Of a stretch of 54,549 nucleotides of DNA, positions 41,338 through 49,807 are shown one piece after another. The translations under genes and the position numbers were made by a program. The stretch's first letter is position 1. The number at the start of each line of letters is the position of its first letter. This stretch comes from an uncultured Blautia sp. (GTDB lineage: Bacteria > Bacillota > Clostridia > Lachnospirales > Lachnospiraceae), in contig UQLX01000016.1 of NCBI GenBank assembly GCA_900541985.1, positions 1 through 54,549 of the forward strand, read 5' to 3'. Under the pieces are notes generated by a model. The model had not been told where the DNA came from, did no database searches, and was given only the letters and a program-made list of their open reading frames with translations.

Positions 41338-42801
41338 ATGTCAATATTCTCAGATGTTATAAATGAATATATAGAAGAAAAAGAAATTAAGATTTTTGCC
41401 CTGGCAAAATACTGCAGTACAGACCGTTCCACCATGTACAAAATCCTCAATGGCAAACGAAAACCACCATCCCGTGAAATGTTTCAGAAGATTGTGCAGT
41501 TTCTGCATCTTACTCCTCTGGAAAATCAGCGTCTGGAAGAAGCATGGAAGATCAGCCGAATTGGTCCTGATGTTTATTACAAGAGGAAAAGCGTTGAAAA
41601 TTTTATCACCCATTTTCCCAGTCAGTCTCAGGTCTCTCTGCCTGGTCTGCCTTTTATCCCTGTAAATACTGATAAACAGATCAGCCAGTCTGATATTTCT
41701 CCACTGAACTCACAGCAGCAGATAAATTTTTGTATGCATCGTATGCTGCTGTCGGAAGCCGGAAAAGAAACTGGCCGGATCGGACTTTTTCTGCAGCCTG
41801 ACCATACTTTTTTATTCAGTCTGCTTTCCAGCCTGCAGCCTGTAGGGGATCTGAATATACAGCATATTATCTGTTTTACCAGCAAGGACAGCTTTACAAA
41901 AGAACACGAACTTTATAATCTGTTATGTTTTCGTGAAATCCTTCCACTGTACCTTGCCGGATTAAATTATATGCCACGCTTTTTTTATGATAATATCCAG
42001 TCCCATTACTTTAATTTTAATATGTACCCCTGCCTTGTCCTTACATCGACTTCAGCACTTATGTGTTCTTCGGATTATCAGACAGGCATCCTATACCGAA
42101 AACAGAACGTGGTAGATTTCTTGTGGAAACAGTATCTTACCTATTACGAAAGATCTGCTTCACTATTCAAGGCAGCTTCACTTTCACCAGAAAATTCCTG
42201 TGATTTCTTTGATATGCTGCTTGATACAGAAGATACTGATAATACTATAATCATCCAGCCGGAAGCATGCCTTACTCCGTTTTTTACAGAATCCCTGCTG
42301 AAGTCCATTGTAAATCCGAATCTTCCAAACCAGGAGTTTCTCCTGAAACAAACCTGCAGGAATTCTTTCAATAATCTGAAAAAAATACAAAACAGGCAGT
42401 TTACGCTTTATTTTACTCTTGATGGTGTCCTCCGTTTTGCACGCACTGGCCTTATCGATGAAATACCGGAAGCTTTTTATACACCTCTGTCCATCGAGCA
42501 GCGGCTTATGATCCTGCAGAAAGTCCTGGCCTGCTGTCAGTCCGGAGCATATAGGCTTCTTCAGAAACCATTCAGGCATCTGCCTGCCAATCTGCGCCTT
42601 TGTATACGAAATGAGCAATGCTCTATTATCTTTAAAAACAATAATCATCAGACGATCCTTTTTCTTATTCAGGAACCCAGCTTTCTGGATATCTTCCGCG
42701 ATTACCTGGAAAATATGAATCCGGAAAGTTTTTACTCTCCGAAAGAGGCCGTCAGTCTGATCCAGAAAGTCATTACCTGCATAAAAAAAGGAGAACTTTA
42801 A
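41338..42801 (+). CDS. HTH (Xre-like) protein with large unknown C-terminal region
   Basis: The 487-residue protein starts with a DNA-binding helix-turn-helix domain (about 5-65: ALAKYCSTDRSTMYKILNGK, then PPSREMFQKIVQFL). The remaining 400 residues match no family I recognise; they are rich in aromatic residues, have no membrane span, and include NLRLCIRNEQCSIIFKNNNHQTILFL (two halves of one strand region) near residue 425-450. The long C-terminus may be a ligand or partner domain. GGAAGGAG lies nine bases before the ATG. It is divergent from the kinase gene and convergent with the ParA gene pair, so it may regulate one of them. Confidence 0.75.
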   Translation: MSIFSDVINEYIEEKEIKIFALAKYCSTDRSTMYKILNGKRKPPSREMFQKIVQFLHLTPLENQRLEEAWKISRIGPDVYYKRKSVENFITHFPSQSQVSLPGLPFIPVNTDKQISQSDISPLNSQQQINFCMHRMLLSEAGKETGRIGLFLQPDHTFLFSLLSSLQPVGDLNIQHIICFTSKDSFTKEHELYNLLCFREILPLYLAGLNYMPRFFYDNIQSHYFNFNMYPCLVLTSTSALMCSSDYQTGILYRKQNVVDFLWKQYLTYYERSASLFKAASLSPENSCDFFDMLLDTEDTDNTIIIQPEACLTPFFTESLLKSIVNPNLPNQEFLLKQTCRNSFNNLKKIQNRQFTLYFTLDGVLRFARTGLIDEIPEAFYTPLSIEQRLMILQKVLACCQSGAYRLLQKPFRHLPANLRLCIRNEQCSIIFKNNNHQTILFLIQEPSFLDIFRDYLENMNPESFYSPKEAVSLIQKVITCIKKGEL

Positions 42802-42816
42802 ATGTTCTCCTTTTTT
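42783..42816. terminator. bidirectional terminator after HTH gene
   Basis: GGAGAAC (42790-42796) and GTTCTCC (42804-42810) with A-run before (42783-42789) and T-run after (42811-42816). The stem overlaps the HTH stop codon and serves both convergent genes. Confidence 0.85.
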
Positions 42817-42827
42817 ATACCATTTAT

Positions 42828-43196
42828 TTACAGTAAATATATGGGAAGATCTTCCGTCACATGTACCGGTGTGTTTGTATTTTCTGGCTGCTTTGCTTTA
42901 TCAGAAATAAATGCTGCCTGAATCTCTTCCGAATTAGATGGCGTGAGCACGGAAGTTTTCACACTTGCAGCTGATTTTGCTGTAGTTTTTCTGGCGGTAG
43001 TCTTCTTTGCTGCTGTGGTCTTTGTTGCTGAAGATCTTGATGTTGTTTTCTTCGCAGCTGTCTTTGCGGGAGCCTTGACATTATCAGCTTTCACTGCCTC
43101 CGGAGCCTTCACCTCTGTTGTTGTTTCTTTTACCTCTGCTGCCTTTTTTGTTCCTGCATTTGCTGCACGTTTGATGCTTGCTTTACCTACTGACAC
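42828..43196 (-). CDS. Lys/Ala/Thr-rich histone H1-like protein, ParA partner candidate
   Basis: The 122-residue protein is low-complexity and strongly basic for its first 80 residues, with repeats of the AAKKTT type (TAAKKTTSRSS, TAAKKTTARKTTAKSAA). This resembles histone H1 tails and implies DNA binding without a fixed fold. The last 40 residues differ: EEIQAAFISDKAKQPEN and an end HVTEDLPIYLL that looks like a docking motif. The start is GTG at 43196, nine bases behind GAGGAGG, inside the last codons of the ParA gene (overlap 14 bases), so both proteins are made together. By analogy with ParB N-termini, its basic start could stimulate the ATPase; this is inference. Confidence 0.7.
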   Translation of the reverse strand: MSVGKASIKRAANAGTKKAAEVKETTTEVKAPEAVKADNVKAPAKTAAKKTTSRSSATKTTAAKKTTARKTTAKSAASVKTSVLTPSNSEEIQAAFISDKAKQPENTNTPVHVTEDLPIYLL

Positions 43197-43974
43197 GTTT
43201 CATTACCTCCTCTGCCAATTCTGCATATTCTTTTGCACTTCTGCTGGATTTTTTATATTCTACTACAGGAGCACTGTTATCCTGTGCCCATTCCACAGAA
43301 CTGTCTACACGGACAAAAGAATCAAACACGTATATCTCCTCCAGTTCATGCAAAGTTTCCATAGTTTGTTTAAAATAATTCTTGCGTGTATCTACCTTGG
43401 TCACCGCTATTCCGGCAACCTGAAGATCCGGAGCAATCTGTTTTACCTCATTAAGAAAATCAAACATATTTGCAAGCCCAAACATACCCCAGGGACTTGC
43501 TTCTACCGGTATCACTACCTGATCCGATGCACACAATATGTTCATAACCCATCCTCCAAGAGTAGGAGGCGCATCTATAAGGATATAATCATAAATACCG
43601 GAATCCTTGATCTTCTGAAGGCATTTTTTCAGAATAAATTCTCTCTGCCACTTTGTAAAAAGTTCATATTCAATAGAACTCATCAGTGTGGAAGAAGGAA
43701 TCAGATCCAGATTCTCATAAGGTGTATGTACAATAAAATCAGTCAGATCCTGCTGATTTCTGATGGCATGATAAAGATTCTTTTCACCTGCTGCCTTATC
43801 CAATACCCAGTCCTCAGAAAAAAAAGAAAGGGACAGATTCAGCTGCATATCTCCATCGATCATCAAAACCTTTTTTCCTGCACGGGCCATAGCTGCACCG
43901 ATATTGGAACAGGTGGTAGATTTACCACTGCCGCCTTTATTATTGGTAAAGCAGATAGATATTGTCTTATTCAT
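43183..43974 (-). CDS. ParA/Soj-type ATPase
   Basis: The 263-residue ATPase has the deviant Walker A KGGSGKSTTCSNIG (about 11-24) with the signature Lys, KVLMIDGDMQLNLSL as Walker A' and DYILIDAPPTLGGWV as Walker B. This places it with ParA/Soj proteins that position DNA or large cargo on the nucleoid. No parB gene or parS-like site is visible; instead a histone-like gene overlaps its end. It is chromosomal by context and not near an origin, so it could be an orphan ParA that positions another structure. GGAGG lies six bases before the ATG. Confidence 0.9.
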   Translation of the reverse strand: MNKTISICFTNNKGGSGKSTTCSNIGAAMARAGKKVLMIDGDMQLNLSLSFFSEDWVLDKAAGEKNLYHAIRNQQDLTDFIVHTPYENLDLIPSSTLMSSIEYELFTKWQREFILKKCLQKIKDSGIYDYILIDAPPTLGGWVMNILCASDQVVIPVEASPWGMFGLANMFDFLNEVKQIAPDLQVAGIAVTKVDTRKNYFKQTMETLHELEEIYVFDSFVRVDSSVEWAQDNSAPVVEYKKSSRSAKEYAELAEEVMKRVSR

Positions 43975-44006
43975 AGAACTCCTCCGGAGAAATAAATACT
44001 ATCTTC

Positions 44007-44035
44007 AGTATACTTTGTTTTCTGACAGTTTTCAA
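44007..44035 (-). promoter_or_regulatory. promoter of ParA operon
   Basis: Minus-strand TTGAAA (44030-44035) and TATACT (44007-44012) are 17 bases apart, 32 bases before the ATG at 43974. Confidence 0.75.
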
Positions 44036-44118
44036 GGCAATTCGAATTCTTTCCTCATTTTCCAGAACGTACTTTTACCTTTATTACAGTCTCAGCTTAT
44101 ATCACATCCTCGCAGAGC

Positions 44119-44174
44119 TTTTTGTTTATTAGGAAAGTCAGTACAAAATGCACTGCTTTTCCAATAAACAAAAA
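44119..44174. repeat. imperfect 18-bp inverted repeat
   Basis: Arms 44119-44136 and 44157-44174 (TTTTTGTTTATT facing AATAAACAAAAA, with GGAAA/TTTCC) form a long AT-rich hairpin with inner CAGT/ACTG. It adjoins the tRNA terminator, sharing its last bases. It may back up termination toward the ParA promoter or be a small mobile remnant. Confidence 0.6.
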
Positions 44175-44203
44175 TAGGATAGGACTTTATGTCCTATCCT
44201 ATT
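44171..44203 (-). terminator. terminator of tRNA-Arg gene
   Basis: AATAGGATAGGAC (44173-44185) and GTCCTATCCTATT (44191-44203) form a perfect 13-bp stem with a five-base loop; on the minus strand it is followed by TTTTTG. Confidence 0.85.
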
Positions 44204-44214
44204 TCCTAATGTAG

Positions 44215-44288
44215 CGTGCGTTAGAGGATTCGAACCCCCGACCTTTTGGTCCGTAGCCAAACGCTCTATCCAGCTGAGCTAAACGCAC
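44215..44288 (-). tRNA. tRNA-Arg (anticodon ACG)
   Basis: The minus strand folds as a cloverleaf: acceptor GTGCGTT/AACGCAC, D-arm AGCTCAGCTGGATAGAGC, anticodon stem TTTGG/CCAAA with loop CTACGGA (anticodon ACG), and T-arm with GGTTCGAATCC. The discriminator base is G and CCA is not encoded. A of the anticodon is expected to be changed to inosine so that CGU, CGC and CGA are read. Confidence 0.95.
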
Positions 44289-44318
44289 ATCTTTGTGATT
44301 TCCTTTACAACAAAGAGT

Positions 44319-44347
44319 ATTCTACATTATAATGTACATTTTGTCAA
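44319..44347 (-). promoter_or_regulatory. promoter of tRNA-Arg
   Basis: Minus-strand TTGACA (44342-44347) and TAGAAT (44319-44324) are 17 bases apart, about 30 bases before the mature tRNA. Confidence 0.8.
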
Positions 44348-44397
44348 CAGCTTTTTTAAATTTTTTTTATTTTTTTCTAAGACTGATTTTCTTCCGC

Positions 44398-45630
44398 CTA
44401 ATTCCTTCTCAAAGCTTCAATCGGACTCAGCTTTGCAGCCTTTCTTGCCGGATAGATTCCAAAGAATACACCCACTGCACAGGAAAACAACGTAGCAAAC
44501 AGAATCACGCTCAGACTGATGCCGGGACTGATCGTCATCTGCATACTGATGCTGATCACACTGCAGATTCCATAAGCTCCGATAATACCGAGAATAATGC
44601 CAATAACGCCGCCGATCACCGTAAGGATCGCTGCCTCCGCCAGAAACTGCAGCATGATCGATGAAGTTTTTGCTCCAAGTGACTTACGGATACCGATTTC
44701 TCTGGTACGTTCCGTTACCGATACCAGCATGATATTCATAACACCGATTCCGCCTACCAGAAGAGAAATCCCTGCCACAAAGGAAATAAATGCAGTGACC
44801 ATTCCCAGCATCTGATTCATAGATTTCATCACATCCTGGAAATTCTGAACCTGAAAATATTCATCTCCGGCACACTGGTGTCGTTTTTCCAGAACATGAA
44901 TGATCTCATTTGCCGTCTTCTGGGAATCCCGGCTGGTATCTGACTGTATCGTTACAGAATAAAAGTAATCCACATCCCCTACCAGTTCATTCATGGCAGA
45001 ATAGGGAATATTCACATTAACCGGCATCCCCTCATAGGTATAGCTGACAAAAGTACCATTTTCTTTCTGCGTTGTCACTCCCGCAATACGGAAGCTTTTT
45101 GTCACATCATAGCAGGTAATATCAATGCTCATCCCCACTACGTCATCCGTTCCAAAAAGTCTTTTCGCATCCGCATCAGATATCACGCATACCGGTTTGG
45201 CCTCCTCTATCTCCTGTTCTCCGAAATAGGTGCCGTACTTCATATCTGCATTGTTGATCATTTTTGCGTCCGGTCCTTCAGCAGTAACCTTCAGGTCAAA
45301 GGTTCCCTTTCCAGTTACCGTCTCACCATTGTAAGAGTCTGCGACACTGACGCCGTCCACATACTTCAAATCCCGGATTTCCTGAATATCCTCCGGCGTG
45401 ATCCAGACCTCTTCTGACATCCCCTCACTGCTGACGTAAACATAAATCTGTCCTCCGCCAATGTCACTGATCTCAGAATTCATCTGATTCTTGGTTCCCT
45501 CACCAATCGAAACAATGGCAATGACTGAGGCAATTCCAATGATAATACCAAGCATGGTCAGAAAAGATCTTCCCTTATTTGCCCGGATATTCTGGACCGC
45601 CATTTTTATATATTCATAAAGTCCATTCAT
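44398..45630 (-). CDS. MacB-like ABC transporter permease (FtsX family)
   Basis: The 410-residue permease has one N-terminal span, a large outside MacB_PCD domain (about 50-270) and three C-terminal spans with the FtsX region (LLVGGIGVMNIMLVSVTERT near residue 300 and RKSLGAKTSSI). It starts NMRANKGRS-type: MAVQNIRANKGRSFLTMLGI. It works with the ATPase and adaptor genes upstream as a tripartite-like exporter of peptides, antibiotics or other amphiphiles. Its start codon shares a base with the adaptor stop. Confidence 0.93.
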   Translation of the reverse strand: MNGLYEYIKMAVQNIRANKGRSFLTMLGIIIGIASVIAIVSIGEGTKNQMNSEISDIGGGQIYVYVSSEGMSEEVWITPEDIQEIRDLKYVDGVSVADSYNGETVTGKGTFDLKVTAEGPDAKMINNADMKYGTYFGEQEIEEAKPVCVISDADAKRLFGTDDVVGMSIDITCYDVTKSFRIAGVTTQKENGTFVSYTYEGMPVNVNIPYSAMNELVGDVDYFYSVTIQSDTSRDSQKTANEIIHVLEKRHQCAGDEYFQVQNFQDVMKSMNQMLGMVTAFISFVAGISLLVGGIGVMNIMLVSVTERTREIGIRKSLGAKTSSIMLQFLAEAAILTVIGGVIGIILGIIGAYGICSVISISMQMTISPGISLSVILFATLFSCAVGVFFGIYPARKAAKLSPIEALRRN

Positions 45631-47396
45631 CAGGCACCCTCTCCTGTCGTCTCCTCACTGGAAGCGGAAGTCACAGGCTCTGCTGCCATTCCTTCCTGAA
45701 GTCCTCCCAGATCACGGATCACTGTATCGCCTTCTTTCAGACCTGAAACCACTTCCATATATTCGTCAGAAGATATTCCTGTCTCAATATTTCTGCGAGT
45801 GATCACTCCATTTTCCAGTACATAGCAAAAAGATCCTTCTTTACCGATATTTACCACTTCTGCCGGAAGTATAAGCACATCATTTGCCGAATCTGCCTGG
45901 ATCGTCACTTTTGCATCCACTCCAAGAAATACATTCTCATCCGGATGATCAATGCGAACCCTTGCCGAAATCAGAGAAGCGCCTTTTTCATTCTGTGTCG
46001 CAATATGACTGACAGAGGTTACCGTTCCCTCATAAGTTTTGCCTGCAAGGGTAATCGCAGCTTTTTGGTCTTCTGCCACTTTATCATAATCGTATTTGGA
46101 AATATTCACATCTACGTCTACCCGGTCTGTATTCTGCAGGGTAAAAAGCTCCATTCCCTGTGTTACGGTAGCTCCCTCCACCACAGCTTTTTTGGTGATC
46201 ACACCATTGAAATCCGCCTTGATTCCTTTTTTTGCAGATTCTACCAGCTCCTGGGCAGTCATCTGATCCAGCTCTGAAAGATTGGTTGTGATCTCCATCT
46301 GCTCTTTCTCTTCCTTTGTTACAGCATTCGGATCTGCCTCTGCTATAGCTTCCTGGGAAGCCAGTTCCGACTGAAGCTCTGCCAGATCACTGCTTGCCTG
46401 TTCCAGAGCTGCCTCAATCCCTGATGTATCCGGAGCCGCTGAGGAAGTACTGTCTGACGCCGGTGAATCCCCGAAATCCTCCTCAGTTCCGTCTGTGACC
46501 AGATCAGAAGCGCCTGTAAAATCAGAAAGAAGAGGCGCCGCCGGTGTCTGAGTCTTATAATCCTCATAAGCAGCCTGCGCATTCTGCCACAGAACCTGCG
46601 CTTCGCTTCTGTCTGCTTCCGCCTGAGAAAGATATTCTGTATTTTCCGTACTTTGATCTGCGGACCACTCTGTAAAAGCCATCTGATATGTATTTTCTGC
46701 CATATTATAATCGATGAGCGCCTGGTCTGCCGCTGCACTCAGTTCATTCAGCTTGCTCTGATAGGCCGGAAGGGTATCATTCTCATAAATCCTTACCGCC
46801 TCTTCATACTGCCTCTGTATAGCCGCCTGCTGCTCTTCCTGCGCTCTTCTGGCTTCCTCAGCCTTTCTCTGCGCTTCTGCCGCAGCCTGTCTGGAAGCAT
46901 CTGCCGCGGCCTGGGAAAGCTGCGCCTTCAGGCTTGCCACATAATTTTTCTGGTTCTCCACCTGCTGCTTCAGAGAGGCTGCATTTCCCTGTGCCTCTTT
47001 TTGCTTCCGGACAGCCTTATCCGATTTATTCAATGTGTTTTCCATATTCAGTTTACCGGATTTCACATTCAGCTCTGCTTTTTTCTGTTCCCGTTCCAGA
47101 TCCTTCAGATTAAATTCCACCAGCTTTGTTCCAGCCCTGACTGTCTGGCCTTCGTCAAAGGATACCAGCTCTACCCGGGCATTGGCCGGAGAAAAATATG
47201 TTTTTTCTTCTTCACTGACAACTGTGCCGTTTGCTTCCACCGTCTGCTGCACATCCCCGTTCACTGCCTGCACCACTTCTACCTGCGGAATCACATCCGC
47301 CTGCTTTCCGGCATTTCCAAACACTGCGATCCCGCCGCCGATCACAACTGCAGCTGCTCCGATCCCGATGATCAGCTTCTTTTTTGGCTTTTTCAT
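45630..47396 (-). CDS. MacA/HlyD-like efflux adaptor protein
   Basis: The 588-residue adaptor is anchored by an N-terminal span (about 6-26, KKLIIGIGAAAVVIGGGIAV). It has the biotinyl-lipoyl-like part (about 40-110), a very long coiled-coil hairpin rich in Ala, Glu and Gln (about 110-390), and beta-barrel and membrane-proximal domains (about 400-560). The middle carries an acidic Ser/Asp-rich insert (TEEDFGDSPASDSTSS). In one-membrane bacteria such YknX-type adaptors work on the outer face of the permease. Overlaps: ATGA with the ATPase gene, one base with the permease gene. Confidence 0.92.
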   Translation of the reverse strand: MKKPKKKLIIGIGAAAVVIGGGIAVFGNAGKQADVIPQVEVVQAVNGDVQQTVEANGTVVSEEEKTYFSPANARVELVSFDEGQTVRAGTKLVEFNLKDLEREQKKAELNVKSGKLNMENTLNKSDKAVRKQKEAQGNAASLKQQVENQKNYVASLKAQLSQAAADASRQAAAEAQRKAEEARRAQEEQQAAIQRQYEEAVRIYENDTLPAYQSKLNELSAAADQALIDYNMAENTYQMAFTEWSADQSTENTEYLSQAEADRSEAQVLWQNAQAAYEDYKTQTPAAPLLSDFTGASDLVTDGTEEDFGDSPASDSTSSAAPDTSGIEAALEQASSDLAELQSELASQEAIAEADPNAVTKEEKEQMEITTNLSELDQMTAQELVESAKKGIKADFNGVITKKAVVEGATVTQGMELFTLQNTDRVDVDVNISKYDYDKVAEDQKAAITLAGKTYEGTVTSVSHIATQNEKGASLISARVRIDHPDENVFLGVDAKVTIQADSANDVLILPAEVVNIGKEGSFCYVLENGVITRRNIETGISSDEYMEVVSGLKEGDTVIRDLGGLQEGMAAEPVTSASSEETTGEGA

Positions 47397-48106
47397 AATA
47401 CTTCCTCCTGCTCAAAACTCTCGTTGATGGTATCTGATTCGATCTTTCCATCCATGATCCTGACAACCCTTCTGGCCTGTGCCGCAATTCCGTTGTCATG
47501 GGTGATCAGGATCACTGTTTTTCCTGACCGGTGCATGTTTTTCAGTATTTCCAGAATCTCTCTGCTGGATGCAGAATCCAGATTTCCCGTAGGCTCGTCA
47601 GCCAGGATCACCGGCGGCTCCGCCGCAATGGCTCTTGCAATGGCCACCCTCTGCTGCTGACCGCCGGACATCTCATTTGGCCTATGATGCATACGCTTTT
47701 CCAGACCTACCAGCTTCAGGGATTCTACCGCCAGTCTGTGCCTTGTTTTCCGGTCAATGCCCCGATAGATCAGAGGAAGCTCCACATTTTCAACTGCATT
47801 CAGATTTGCGATCAGGTTAAATCCCTGAAAAATAAATCCGATCTCACGGTTTCGCACCACAGACAGCTGGTTGTCCTTCATGGTTGATACATCTGTCCCG
47901 TTAAGAAAATATCTTCCCGATGTAGGCACATCCAGGCAGCCCAGCATATTCATAAACGTGGATTTTCCGGATCCGGACTGTCCGATAATAGCTGCAAATT
48001 CTCCTTTTTTTATTTCAAGGTTTACATGGTCCAGAGCACGGACCTCATTTTCTCCCGGGTTATAGATCTTACACAGATCCTCCACCCTGATCAGTGTATC
48101 ATTCAT
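47393..48106 (-). CDS. MacB/LolD-type ABC transporter ATP-binding protein
   Basis: The 237-residue ATPase drives the MacAB-like exporter. It has Walker A GQSGSGKST, Q-loop FIFQGFNLIANL, signature MSGGQQQRVAIARAI, Walker B VILADEPTGNLD and H-loop ILITHD. The ATG at 48106 is chosen because AGGAG lies five bases upstream and the family begins near MNDTLIRVEDLCK; the frame from 48133 has no good site. A weak promoter-like pair (GTGACA and TATAGG, 18 bases apart) lies at 48139-48168. Confidence 0.93.
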   Translation of the reverse strand: MNDTLIRVEDLCKIYNPGENEVRALDHVNLEIKKGEFAAIIGQSGSGKSTFMNMLGCLDVPTSGRYFLNGTDVSTMKDNQLSVVRNREIGFIFQGFNLIANLNAVENVELPLIYRGIDRKTRHRLAVESLKLVGLEKRMHHRPNEMSGGQQQRVAIARAIAAEPPVILADEPTGNLDSASSREILEILKNMHRSGKTVILITHDNGIAAQARRVVRIMDGKIESDTINESFEQEEVL

Positions 48107-48206
48107 GCGTTCTCCTTCTGCTGTCTGTTTCATTTTATCCTATACCATATCTATCAAATACATGTCACTTAATAAAACGACGGAAAGTACAAAATTTCTT
48201 CAAATT

Positions 48207-49598
48207 TTATGCATCAAGTAAAAATGCCTTATATGCTTTTTTCGCTTCATAAACATCTGCCTTGCTTGTTACTTCCCACGGAGCATGCATACTGAGGACA
48301 GATACACCGCTGTCGATCACATTCATACCATAAAGAGCACAGATATAAGCGATGGTTCCGCCGCCGCCTACGTCTACTTTACCAAGCTCAGCTGTCTGGA
48401 ACGCGATCTCATGGTCGTCAAAAATCCTGCGTACTTTTGCCACATATTCTGCATTGGCATCATTGGAGCCGGACTTTCCTCTTGATCCTGTAAATTTGTT
48501 CAGAACAATACCTCTTCCGAGATATGCCGCATTCTTTTTCTCAAAGGCTTCCGCATAAGCCGGATCATAGCCTGCACTTACGTCAGAAGAAAGCATAAAG
48601 GAATTTTTGAGTGTTCTGCGCAGGGTCATTTCTGAATAGCAGCCCATTCCCTCCAGAAGCTCTGCCACACTGTTTTCAAAGAATCTTGACTGCATTCCGG
48701 TAGCTCCTACGCTTCCGATCTCTTCTTTATCGGTAAGCAGACAGCAGGAGGTACGTTTCGGATTCTCCATTTCCAGCATAGCCAGGAAAGAGGTATATGC
48801 GCATACACGGTCATCCTGTCCGTAGCCTGCTATCATACTTCTGTCAAGACCACAGTCTCTTGCCTTTCCTGCCGGTACGATCTCAAGCTCTGCGGAGAGG
48901 AAATCTTCTTCCTCTACATCATATTTTTCTTTCAGAAGCTTCAGGATATTTTCTTTTACTGCTTCTTTTTTCTTGTCATCCGGAAGATCGCTTAACGGTC
49001 TGCTTCCGATCAGGATATCCAGATTCTCTCCCTCAATAACCTCAGCGGCTTTTTTCTGAAGCTGTTTGCCTGCAAGATGGATCAGAAGGTCTGTGATGTA
49101 TACAACCGGATCTTCGTCGTCCTCTCCCACATTTACCTCCACAACGGTACCGTCTTTTTTCACGATCACACCATGGATGGCAAGAGGAAGCGCTACCCAC
49201 TGGTATTTCTTCACTCCACCGTAATAGTGGGTATCCAGATATGCCAGGTCAGTGTCCTCATAAAGAGGATTCTGTTTGATGTCGATACGCGGGGAATCGA
49301 TGTGTGCGCCCAGGATGTTCAGACCTTTTTCCAGAGGATCCTGTCCTACATGGAAAAATGCAAGGATCTTCTTCATCCCTTCTGCATAAATCTTATCTCC
49401 TGCCTTGATCTGTTCTCCGGAAGCAAGCTTTTCTTCCAGAGATACATAGCCTGCCGCCTCTGCCTGTCTGATCAGTTCAGAGACACATTCTCTTTCTGTT
49501 TTTCCTGCATCCAAAAAGCTGCGGTAGCTTTTTGCCACCTGCTCAAGCTCCTTTACTTCTTTTTCATTATAGCTAAGCCAAGCGTTTCTACGTTCCAT
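48207..49598 (-). CDS. M18 family aminopeptidase
   Basis: This zinc exopeptidase of 463 residues removes N-terminal residues from peptides in the cytoplasm and usually forms a tetrahedral dodecamer. Metal and catalytic stretches are LGAHIDSPRIDIKQNP (near residue 97), LLTDKEEIGSVGATGMQSR (near 290), SSDVSAGYDPAYAEAF (near 335) and the final SVLSMHAPWEVTSKAD. The ribosome site (AAGG, 11 bases away) is weak. It is divergent from the ABC-ATPase gene and ends upstream of the MacAB-like operon. Confidence 0.95.
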   Translation of the reverse strand: MERRNAWLSYNEKEVKELEQVAKSYRSFLDAGKTERECVSELIRQAEAAGYVSLEEKLASGEQIKAGDKIYAEGMKKILAFFHVGQDPLEKGLNILGAHIDSPRIDIKQNPLYEDTDLAYLDTHYYGGVKKYQWVALPLAIHGVIVKKDGTVVEVNVGEDDEDPVVYITDLLIHLAGKQLQKKAAEVIEGENLDILIGSRPLSDLPDDKKKEAVKENILKLLKEKYDVEEEDFLSAELEIVPAGKARDCGLDRSMIAGYGQDDRVCAYTSFLAMLEMENPKRTSCCLLTDKEEIGSVGATGMQSRFFENSVAELLEGMGCYSEMTLRRTLKNSFMLSSDVSAGYDPAYAEAFEKKNAAYLGRGIVLNKFTGSRGKSGSNDANAEYVAKVRRIFDDHEIAFQTAELGKVDVGGGGTIAYICALYGMNVIDSGVSVLSMHAPWEVTSKADVYEAKKAYKAFLLDA

Positions 49599-49807
49599 AT
49601 TATTTTCTGCCTTTCTTCGATATTTTTTGAATTCCCATACATTATAATCCGATTGTGTCGAAAATACTACATTTCAGAAGAATTCTTAATATAATTTTAA
49701 GATTCCCAAACAGGCAGGCTGTTTTCGTCTTCCATATCCTTGCTATTTTTCCCGGAAATGACTAAAATAAAGGGCAATGACTTGTTTTTTAAGGAGGAAT
49801 GATTTCC

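Noticed and set aside
44215..44288. tRNA-Arg as an attachment site for an integrated element
   Set aside because: No integrase and no repeat of the tRNA 3' end were seen on either side.
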